This document shows, piece after piece, positions 56,569 through 64,000 of a stretch of 64,000 nucleotides of DNA (its first letter is position 1; the number at the start of each line of letters is the position of its first letter). The notes under the pieces were generated by a model that was not told where the DNA came from, ran no database searches, and saw nothing but the letters and a program-made list of their open reading frames with translations. The stretch covers positions 25,551,967 through 25,615,966 of the forward strand of contig JBANSL010000004.1 in the NCBI GenBank assembly GCA_037127255.1. Reading direction: 5' to 3'. Origin of the DNA: Persicaria tinctoria (taxonomy: Eukaryota; Streptophyta; Magnoliopsida; Caryophyllales; Polygonaceae). A program made the position numbers and the translations under genes.

Positions 56569-57727
56569 TACTTTTTCTTGTCATTCAGGGGAAGAATTCA
56601 AAACTCTCAACATCTTAGATTCATTCTCATATAACCCTGCAATCAATTACCATCCTCGAAAAGGTACTAGTGTCACAAATCCATGCATGTGCAAATATGT
56701 AAAAGCAACATCTACTCACAAAAGGAGGGTTATGTATAAAACAATATAAGTGACAAAGCATTGATAATCAAGAAGACTTTAATTAAGCTCATGAAGGAGT
56801 AGATTGGTAAAAGGCTAAAGGTGGGCAATATTTGGCAATGTGGTGCTAATGATCCGGGGAAATGGATCACTTTCAAACTTTTGAGTGTCATTCCACATTC
56901 TTTCTTCATTTGATTCATCACCTTTCATATTGCTTTTCTCAATAATAATGCTTTTACCTCTCTGACCTCAGCATTGCCTTCTCGCGAGTCGCAAACATGG
57001 GTGTCATGAATGGCCCCGGATACTTAGTGCTTTGGACTCCTCACAATGTGTCCCATCTCTCCAAACTATTATCTTAGAGAGCAGGGTCAATCTACCTTTA
57101 TCTCCTGAGGTGATTGGATTTTCTTTCACTCATTAAATTTTCCATATATTTCAAACAATTTCCTTCCAAACTCCAAATAATGATAATAATCACAACACAA
57201 ACACCATATAATAATCTCCATAATATAACATCATTCTCAACATAATCCCCGGATAAGGTAAAGAATGGCAAATATTTAGATCATGTGGAGCAATATTTGA
57301 AATAAGGCATATTATGGCTTTTGTGATGCATAAGCATAGGTATGGCTAGGATTATAAACATATGAGCATTATATGGAAATATAAAGTCCTCCATCATCTT
57401 ATCATGCAACATGTCAAAAGCAACTTCAAATTTTACCTCCTTTCATGGTTTTCAAGAAATAATGCACTTCATTGTGACTTCCCTTTACTAGGCAATTTCA
57501 TGCTATATCTCTAATGAATCTAATTTTGCATCGTCGAGTTCAATATAAGTTTCCATGACATTATTTCAAAATTTTCAATTGGGGGTCATTTTTCAAAACT
57601 TTGGAAATCATGCATATAAGCATATAAATCAAATAATGCATTCCAAAATAGCCATGTAGCAATTGCAAGAAATAATGCACAAGTATGTACAAATAATGTC
57701 AAATATGATCAATATGCACAAAGTAAG
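56569..57727 (-). other. 3' noncoding region of element C
   Basis: No coding frame is visible. It is AT-rich and only patchily similar to A, B and D (for example gtggtgctaatg near 56840). C has diverged most in this region while keeping both flanking hairpin modules. Confidence 0.55.
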
Positions 57728-57772
57728 CCCTTCCCCCACCCCATACTTAAACATTACAATGTCCTCACTGTA
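57728..57772 (-). promoter_or_regulatory. Second polypurine tract and hairpin of element C
   Basis: Element sense: an imperfect hairpin (TATACAGTG opposite CATTGTAAT in form, loop AGGA; about 57754-57772), then TTTAAGTATGGGGTGGGGGAAGG (57729-57749 on the top strand, C-rich). It lies about 250 bases past the stop codon of the polyprotein. Confidence 0.68.
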
Positions 57773-58022
57773 TATAAAACAATGTAAAGGGTAAAGAAAG
57801 AAACTCACAAGACATGAGTGCAGAGCTGCAGAATTTCGAATGGAGCACCTCCTGGGCTGATTAAGACCTGGTTCTATCCATGGACCTGAAAAGTAGAAGA
57901 CATATACCCACAATAGGAAAACAGAAAATGTTCAAAACCAAAACAACGAAGTCTCAAATGTCCTAAAAAGTTTATGTACATGCTCTAGATTTTATAGTCG
58001 CTAGGCCGACATTCCATTTAGC

Positions 58023-61000
58023 TCAAGGTGGCATTTGCAGAGCCCATGTAGCCTGGGCTTCAAATAAGACTCCATTCTTGTCCATCAGTTGTAGTCCTCC
58101 AGAATGGATCTTGTTCACCACGAACGGTCCCATCCGCTTTTTGTTGAATTTGTTAGGAAACCAATGATCCTTTGATTTAGAGACATAGAGCTTGTCTCCA
58201 ACTTCATACTCCTTAGGCTCATCATTGGATATCCTGCACAATCGCACATACCAAGGCAGACCTCTCCCATGTATAGATAAATCTTTAATGGAAATAGGAG
58301 AAGAAAGATCCATACCTTGGCTCACCTTCGCAGAGACGGAATCGGGGACCACGGTGTTTGGTCGATCTCGACTAGGGCTCCTCGAGATCGACGAGGCTGC
58401 TGGCTCTTGTGAATGTCTGGTCGAAGAGGCAGAAGTCGATGAAGAAGGCGGCTTGTCGACATCGAGTAGCCTACTCGAGGTCGAGTAGGGCTTTGGTCCT
58501 GGAGTCACCATCGTCGAGGAAGGTGCCGTCGAGGAAGACGTGGGCTTGTCGATCTCGACAAGACTACTCGAGGTCGAGTAACCTTCTCCTCCTGGTGGCT
58601 TGCTCATCGAGGAAGGCGGGGCTGGGCTCTCCGAGTGGTGGTCGATCTCGACAAGGGTGGTCGAGATCGACAAGGGCTCTCCTGGCTCTGGAGGTGCTCT
58701 CGAGGACGCAGGGACTGGTGGCTCCGAGTTCTGGTCGACCTCGACAAGCCTTGTCGAGATCGAGTAGGGCTGCTCCTCTGGTTCGCTGCTCGACGAAGCC
58801 GGCTCTGGTGGAGTTTCCTTGGTCTGGTCGAGATCGACTAGGGTTCTACTCGAAGTCGATGAGCCTTGGTCGATCTTGACCCCATACTTAGCTCCTGTCA
58901 AGGCATCTGAAAAATAATGAATCCACAATGACTTACCTTGATCTGTGTTGTTTGGATTCTCTGTGTTCTCCTTAAGGATTGCCATGATCTCCTCCACCTG
59001 GGCCTCCATGTCCCTCTTTTCTATCTCCTCAGGGGTCATATTCCTGACCTTGGGTTCCCCACAGGTGATGTAGCCAGCTGAGATAGATTTGACCTCTTCC
59101 ATCGGACCCGTATGCCTTTCAGTTTTGTTGAAGGAATACTCAATGACCTCATCGCTGATGTTGAAGGTGAGCACTCCTTTCCTTACGCTTATGTTGGCAT
59201 CCACCGTCGCCAAGAATGGTCTCCCTAAAATAATTGGACAAGCAGGATCTTCTTGCATATCAACAATTAAGAAATCAGCAGGAACGAAGAATTTACCTAC
59301 TTGTACTGGGACATTTTCCACCATGCCTGTTGGAATGACCACCGTGTTGTTGGCCATGTATAGTCTAGCATCCACAGGCTCCAGGGCACCTATCTTAATC
59401 TTGGACCAAATCGTTAAAGGCATAATACTAACACTAGCTCCAAGATCACATAGGGCATTAATTTTGTAAGGACCAAATCCAATAGTTATAGCAAACTTAC
59501 CTGGATCCGGCCTCTTCTCCAATATGTCCAGATGGCTGCACTCCTCTGTGATTTCTGCCATCGATCGCTTTTTGCTCAGAATCTCCTTCGGGAACTTGAC
59601 GTAGGACGGCATTTCATTGAGAGCTTCTGTGAAGGGGATGGTGACGTTCAGCTTCTGAAGCATCTTGATGAAGCGCTGCAACTTTTTCTCTGCTGGGTCC
59701 TTTAGAGATTTTGTGGGGAAAGGCAGCTTCTTTTTCTGATTCGGAGCCAGAACAGACGTCGGAGTTGCTGCAGATTTCTCGACCAAGGGCTCCTCGACAT
59801 CGACCAGATTGGGCCCAGTCGAGTTGTTGTGTGGTGCTGACGAAGATTCTGGAATTTTCTCCTCGAGGTCGACTAGGGTCTTGTCGAGGTCGACCAGATG
59901 TTTGTCGAGATCGACTACTGTTTTGTCGAGATCGACTTGCTGTTCCTCGTCATTCTGCTGTTTCCCGACCTCTGGGTCCTGTAATTGATGGCCGCTTCTG
60001 AGTTTTACAGCGGCGATGTGTACAGTCTTTCCTTTAGGATTTGGTTCTGAAGATCCAGGGAGTGCGCCTGACTGTCTGGGGATTCCTGCGGCTAGCTGAC
60101 CAATCTGTGTATCAACTGTTTTCCGCCATATATCCATTTCCCCAAGCCTAGAGTTGACACATTGCATCTGAGTATAGACGGAGTTGAAGGACTGCCTAGT
60201 TTCTGAGTGGTTCCTCCGTATTTCCTCCAGGACCAGCTGTATATCATCCTTCTTCTGGTCCCTTTCTGGATGTCTTGGAGCTCTGTAGGGCGGGGGATTC
60301 CTAGGGACACCTTGGTTCCACTGTTGTTGCTGAAACCTTTGGTCCCCCATGTAGCGATTTGGACCCCCTGCGTAAGCTGCATCCTCATGGTGCTCTGCCA
60401 TCCTGACTTGTTCTGTGTGTGGGCACTCAGGAGTGGTGTGCCTTTGTGATCCGCATTCAATACAAGGCTGGTTGACAGAGAGATATTTGACTTGCTTGAT
60501 AAGCTTCATATTCTGATCTTTGTAGTATTGCTCCCTGACATCTGGATCAATCTCCTTTGATGGCTCATAGAGTGGCATGGATGGTGCTGGCCTGGCGTAT
60601 GGGTTCTCTTCATAAGTTGCAGTAGACCCATACTTGTTGTCGTAAGTAGTGAGCTTCTCCAGCACTCCCCATGCGTCACTTGGCGGCATTGTCAGATACT
60701 CGTAGCGAGTATAATTGTTGATTCTGTCCTTAGTGACTTGATCAAGAGAGTTGAAGAAGATCTCCTGTATGATGTAGGGTGTCTGTCCATGAGTAGGGCA
60801 AGATCGCAGAATTTCCTTGTAGCGTTCCCATGCCTTTGCCAGCGGTTCCCCTTTCTGCTGTTTAAAGGCGGTGATTTTCTGGCGCAGATGTGCTGTTTTA
60901 GGAGGTGGGAAGAATTTGTTCAGAAACTCTTGCTCTACTTGGGCCCAGGTTGTGAGCGATTTTGCTTTCAGCCCTTCCAGCCATTTCAGTGCAGGTCCAG

Positions 61001-61478
61001 CGAGCGACCAACGGAAAGCTTTCATCTTGACATATTCCAGAGTTGTACCTTCTGCAAGAGTACGGCACATATCATGAAAATTAGTAATATGTTCAAGAGG
61101 ACACTCATTAAATCTGCCGTAAAAGGCATTATTTTTAAGCTCCATAAGAAACTGAGTGCGAATTTCAAAAGAGTTTTCAGGGATTAGAATCGCCGATTCA
61201 GGCACGACGAGAGTTGGGTGCATGTAGTCCTCCGCCGTGGTTGGATACTGGGCAAGCTCAGCTTGTGCTTGTTCCCTTGCTGCTCTCTCAGCGGCGATAG
61301 CAGCATCTTTAGCGTTGATAGCGGCATCCCTTGCGGCTAGTTCCCTGGTAAGCCTAGCGATCAGCTGTTCCTGTGTTTCAGCGGCCGACATGATCCTTTT
61401 GAGTTTGGAGTGGATGTGTAGGTAGCGCTCCGGTTTGTCTAAGCTGTCAAACTCAGGTGTTTGACCAGAACGACGCAT
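58023..61478 (-). CDS. Intact 1151-residue Gag-protease polyprotein with integrase-tail remnant
   Basis: It starts at MRRSGQTPEFDSL, 62 bases after the primer site. Residues 20-110 are Ala/Glu/Arg-rich and helix-forming. About 130-330 is the capsid (WSLAGPALKWLEGL, EFLNKFFPPPKTAHLRQ). Near 390 is an intact nucleocapsid knuckle CIECGSQRHTTPEC. About 440-640 is a linker with VDLDK repeats. About 690-830 is the protease (ALCDLGASVSIMP with DLGA, IILGRPFLATVDANISV). About 880-1060 is a repeat of YSISTRLVEVDQ-like words followed by P/S-rich spacers, encoded by paired TCGA boxes. The last 90 residues (VGDKLYVSKS, RMGPFVV, ending WALQMPP) resemble an integrase C-terminal module. Polymerase, RNase H and the integrase core are missing. 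It could form particles and process Gag, but needs polymerase and integrase from a partner. Confidence 0.93.
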   Translation of the reverse strand: MRRSGQTPEFDSLDKPERYLHIHSKLKRIMSAAETQEQLIARLTRELAARDAAINAKDAAIAAERAAREQAQAELAQYPTTAEDYMHPTLVVPESAILIPENSFEIRTQFLMELKNNAFYGRFNECPLEHITNFHDMCRTLAEGTTLEYVKMKAFRWSLAGPALKWLEGLKAKSLTTWAQVEQEFLNKFFPPPKTAHLRQKITAFKQQKGEPLAKAWERYKEILRSCPTHGQTPYIIQEIFFNSLDQVTKDRINNYTRYEYLTMPPSDAWGVLEKLTTYDNKYGSTATYEENPYARPAPSMPLYEPSKEIDPDVREQYYKDQNMKLIKQVKYLSVNQPCIECGSQRHTTPECPHTEQVRMAEHHEDAAYAGGPNRYMGDQRFQQQQWNQGVPRNPPPYRAPRHPERDQKKDDIQLVLEEIRRNHSETRQSFNSVYTQMQCVNSRLGEMDIWRKTVDTQIGQLAAGIPRQSGALPGSSEPNPKGKTVHIAAVKLRSGHQLQDPEVGKQQNDEEQQVDLDKTVVDLDKHLVDLDKTLVDLEEKIPESSSAPHNNSTGPNLVDVEEPLVEKSAATPTSVLAPNQKKKLPFPTKSLKDPAEKKLQRFIKMLQKLNVTIPFTEALNEMPSYVKFPKEILSKKRSMAEITEECSHLDILEKRPDPGKFAITIGFGPYKINALCDLGASVSIMPLTIWSKIKIGALEPVDARLYMANNTVVIPTGMVENVPVQVGKFFVPADFLIVDMQEDPACPIILGRPFLATVDANISVRKGVLTFNISDEVIEYSFNKTERHTGPMEEVKSISAGYITCGEPKVRNMTPEEIEKRDMEAQVEEIMAILKENTENPNNTDQGKSLWIHYFSDALTGAKYGVKIDQGSSTSSRTLVDLDQTKETPPEPASSSSEPEEQPYSISTRLVEVDQNSEPPVPASSRAPPEPGEPLSISTTLVEIDHHSESPAPPSSMSKPPGGEGYSTSSSLVEIDKPTSSSTAPSSTMVTPGPKPYSTSSRLLDVDKPPSSSTSASSTRHSQEPAASSISRSPSRDRPNTVVPDSVSAKVSQGMDLSSPISIKDLSIHGRGLPWYVRLCRISNDEPKEYEVGDKLYVSKSKDHWFPNKFNKKRMGPFVVNKIHSGGLQLMDKNGVLFEAQATWALQMPP
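58355..58890. repeat. TCGA box pairs inside the element C coding region
   Basis: Six pairs of boxes are arranged as inverted pairs, for example 58734-58745 (GTCGACCTCGAC) and 58753-58764 (GTCGAGATCGAG) with spacer aagcctt. Each pair with its spacer is itself an imperfect palindrome (TCGACCTCGACAAG against CTTGTCGAGATCGA). Units recur every 75-100 bases and are translated as SISTRLVEVDQ-type repeats. Confidence 0.88.
59775..59945. repeat. TCGA boxes in the Gag-protease linker of element C
   Basis: Boxes such as CTCGACATCGAC, CTCGAGGTCGAC, GTCGAGGTCGAC and GTCGAGATCGAC (two) follow one another every 20-30 bases. They encode repeated VDLDK words. The homologous segments of A (8930-9105) and B (14595-14785) also carry boxes. 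Confidence 0.82.
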
Positions 61479-61540
61479 ACACCTGCAATCTAACTCAAAG
61501 AGACAGTGAAAACTGACTACCTAAGGCGCGATTGATTGCT

Positions 61541-61558
61541 TCCCCGGCAGCGGCGCCA
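61541..61558 (-). promoter_or_regulatory. Primer binding site of element C (tRNA-Asp type)
   Basis: The minus strand reads TGGCGCCGCTGCCGGGGA, three bases inside the 5' LTR. It matches the complement of the 3' end of plant tRNA-Asp with one mismatch. The spacing is identical to element B. Confidence 0.78.
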
Positions 61559-61561
61559 ATT

Positions 61562-63673
61562 TGTTGTTGCAGGAGGATGTGTCAAGTATGAAATAAATAT
61601 GAAATATAGTTCAGACTGACTTCCCTGTCTCAGCAAATAAATACAAGACTTCCTCCCGTTGTAGTAAGAGAATAGTCAGGATCGAATCCACGAGGAAGCA
61701 CGTCAGCAATTCTCAGGTAGCCATAAATTCTCACAGAGGCAGCAAAAAAACAGAATCGCAGAAACAGAAAGAAAGAAACAAATAACCCGGCAAGGGCAAC
61801 TAAAACAAAAGCAAAGATCTAACTAAAGACAGAAAGTAAGGCAAAGGAAGTAAAGAACAAAGCAAAACAGAAACCAAGCAGAAACTAAAAGCAAGGACAC
61901 AGAAGCTACTCGATATCGACTAGCTGTCCTCTATCTCGACAAGAACAGTAATGAAAACACAAACTTGCAGATTTTCGACAGAATTTAGAAATTCGACAGA
62001 AATTAACTCAATATATTAAAAGACCTCCAAGGCCAGGGTTTCAACACCACAACGATAACCATGCAAAACAACACATAAAGGCATAAAAGATCATGCTTTC
62101 CATCAAATAACTTTCGTCATTAACCAATAGGCAAATAGAGGCTTTCGCATAAACCCTAATTGTTACTAACCCTGTTTCACATAATTATTCCAAGTTGCAT
62201 TAAGATCACTTTCGCTTCAATAACACAAACAAGGATCACCTTCAACTCTCGCAAAAGAATCATGCTCATAGAGATAGAAGATGAATCGCACAAAAGATCT
62301 GACCTTTATCGCATTGTCTCACATGGCCACCGTCGGGCTCACCCCAGCCCCAGAAGTGGGTGGACTACTCACGCCTCATCGCAATCGCAGACATTGATTG
62401 ATGAAAAGAAACTTGCATAAACTAAATTCAAAGCCTTTACAATCTTGGCAATCAACTTTCGTTGTAAGCCAAAACCCTAAAACCTTCGAACTCCCTAAAC
62501 TTCTCTGTGGAACTAACTATATGTGTGTCTTGAATGACGATGGAATTGAATGAATAAAACTGACCCCCCTAGGGCCTTATTTATAGCCTTCATTCCCTAG
62601 CTAATCTAGGAAAGAAGATATCTATCTATATCTAAAATTATATCTAAAGCTTTAAAAGATAAATAAATGTTTAATGGAAATAAATCCTAAAGCGAAAAAG
62701 ATAAAACTAAATAGGGTAGTATGTCTTCATGTTGATAGATCGCCTTCCATAGATAGAATTTGATCAACTCGGATGGATCTCGGCCAAATCTGGATAGAAT
62801 CTTCCGCCTTCGGCATCAAGGAACTCCAATCCTACTCGGACTGCACAAGTCGAGAAGATTCTGGAAGCTGGGTCTAGTCGACCTCGAGTTGGCCTCGTCG
62901 ACCTCGAGTAGGATTAGTCGTCCCGGCTTGCTGGTGCTCGATGTGGCTCGGAGTTGGCTCACTGGTGCTCGTCGATCTCGACCAGTCGTAGTCGATCTCG
63001 AGTAAGATGGCTCATCGACATGGTCTTCTCGGGTGGGTGTGCTCGACTGGCCCGGACATGCTCGGACATGTCTCAAGGTCTTCGTCGATCTCGACAAGAG
63101 TTCGTCGAGATCGAGTTGGGTCTTCTTCCGCTTCCGCGAGCTGGCTCTTCCGCTGGCAGCGAGTGGCTTGGTCCGCGGCAGCGAGTGGTCACTTCCGCTG
63201 CAGCGAGTCTCCTGGTCGTCCTCGGCTTCGTCCTCGGACAGCTTCTCCTCGTCGACTCCGGACGTGGGCGTCTGGGCTTCGTCGACCTCGACAAGTGCTT
63301 GTCGATCTCGAGTAGGGTCCGGAGCCCGGGTTGTCTGGCTCTCGATCAGGCCTTGTCGACCAAGCTGATGCTCGGACAGGCTCGTCTAGGTCGAGTAGGC
63401 TTACTCGAGATCGAGTAGCCTCGACTCTTAGACTTGTTCCGCTGCTTTGACCTTGGACTTCTGTAGTGTTTTTCCGAGCTTTTCCGACCTTTTGTAGAAT
63501 TGCTGTAAACGCCTCGATTTCTGCGATTTAAACAAAAACTGGTGTAGATTCCATAATTTGACAAATAAGCATAAACTACATAGATTCTGTACTATTTAAA
63601 CCCAAATGAATGCAGTGTATACAGAAATCGATATAAAAGTTACTGTAAAACATGGCAGATTCAGCTCACAACA
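61562..63673 (-). repeat. 5' LTR of element C
   Basis: 2112 bp. TATA box on the minus strand at 62578-62586. The U3 TCGA cluster (62877-63421) lies about 290-840 bases upstream of the TATA box. Transcription would start around 62545 and read toward lower coordinates. Confidence 0.93.
62877..63421. repeat. Paired TCGA boxes in U3 of the right LTR of element C
   Basis: Same boxes as in the left LTR, offset by 7141 bases, with no box lost between the copies. Confidence 0.87.
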
Positions 63674-64000
63674 ATGAATATACTCATAAATAACTAATCG
63701 AAATCAAATCCTCACAATTCATTCAGCCACGTATGCGAATCACACGCAAAACTATGAGTTTAGCAACTCATAGGCCACAAATATCTCTCATCTCTAATTG
63801 TGTTGATTCCCTAACCATAATATGTCTTATGACTGAATATGAAAGAATAAAACCTAAATAGAGTCGTGCAAACCCTAGAAAATATAATAATAATATAATA
63901 TAATAATAGTATCTTCGAACTCAAATCGACATTGATGAACACGGGATAGTGGCGGGCGCCGGTCCCAACAATGACCACTTCCTCTGTTTTGCTTCAATGT
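63674..64000 (-). repeat. Family-D LTR copy 4, right part
   Basis: After the ATGAA duplication the family-D LTR resumes (atactcataaataact.a..gaaatcaaatcctcacaatt...) and continues to the window edge, matching 35025-35330 of copy 3. Confidence 0.78.

Larger units (their letters stand above)
54421..63673 (-). mobile_element. Complete young Athila-like gag-protease element C
   Basis: 9253 bp. The two LTRs are each 2112 bp (54421-56532 and 61562-63673), start TGTTGT and end ACAACA. The target duplication ATGAA is present at 54416-54420 and 63674-63678. I noted only about 20 differences between the LTRs by eye, about 1%, so the insertion is recent. In element order (minus) it has 5' LTR, tRNA-Asp-type primer site (61541-61558), one 1151-codon frame, a polypurine tract/hairpin module, a 1.2-kb noncoding region, and a second module at the 3' LTR. 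No reverse transcriptase, RNase H or integrase core is present, so it must depend on another element. It inserted into a family-D LTR. Confidence 0.93.

Noticed and set aside
58409..58879. + strand frames opposite the element C polyprotein (58409-58879, 58192-58488, 60738-61187 and others)
   Set aside because: They are mirror frames of a clearly supported minus-strand gene. The palindromic boxes keep both strands open.

Overview
The window is plant nuclear DNA, most likely from the heterochromatic or pericentromeric part of a flowering-plant genome. It holds Athila-type and other Ty3/gypsy elements, Ty1/copia, L1-type LINEs, a CACTA transposon, Stowaway and fold-back elements, and host-gene fragments with GT-AG introns. 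I see no complete ordinary host gene, no rRNA or tRNA gene and no organellar gene. Almost everything is mobile DNA nested in mobile DNA.

Layout. 1-3.7 kb: a decayed Ty3/gypsy element on the + strand whose reverse transcriptase has been replaced by scrambled filler. 3.9-16.5 kb: two related Athila-like, minus-strand, gag-protease-only elements (A and B); B interrupts the gag of A, and B's 5' LTR is cut off at 16511. 16.5-18.8 kb: a LINE endonuclease fragment, an acccga-rich repeat and a copia LTR/PBS remnant. 18.8-35.6 kb: a second Athila-like family (D, three LTR copies). Its internal region carries a small LTR element (E, TSD ACCTG) and a 7.7-kb CACTA transposon (TSD ATA) holding exons of at least three unrelated host genes: a DEAD-box RNA helicase, a TIFY/JAZ protein and the NEDD8-conjugating enzyme UBC12/RCE1. 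37.2-40.6 kb: LINE remnants. 42.7-52.0 kb: a Ty1/copia element (H, TSD AGTTT), itself hit by a 5'-truncated LINE (TSD GTCCCAGTGGCC) and by a 3.85-kb solo LTR (G, TSD GTTAT). 52.4 kb: an intact Stowaway MITE. 53.7-64 kb: a family-D LTR split by a young, complete element C (54421-63673, TSD ATGAA, two 2112-bp LTRs) whose single 1151-codon frame encodes Gag and protease plus an integrase-tail remnant, but no polymerase.

The most unusual signal is shared by A, B and C. A 12-bp semi-palindrome, (G/C)TCGANNTCGA(G/C), is repeated many times and usually in pairs with a 7-8 bp spacer, giving a 19-20 bp period. The pairs sit in U3 upstream of the LTR TATA box, in U5, in the 3' noncoding region and inside the gag-protease reading frame, where they spell out a protein repeat. 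Families A-D also carry two copies of a 'hairpin plus polypurine tract' module, one beside the 3' LTR and one just after the coding region. Together these suggest a non-autonomous lineage with elaborate cis-acting DNA/RNA signals. Element C could plausibly supply Gag and protease while borrowing polymerase and integrase from a partner.
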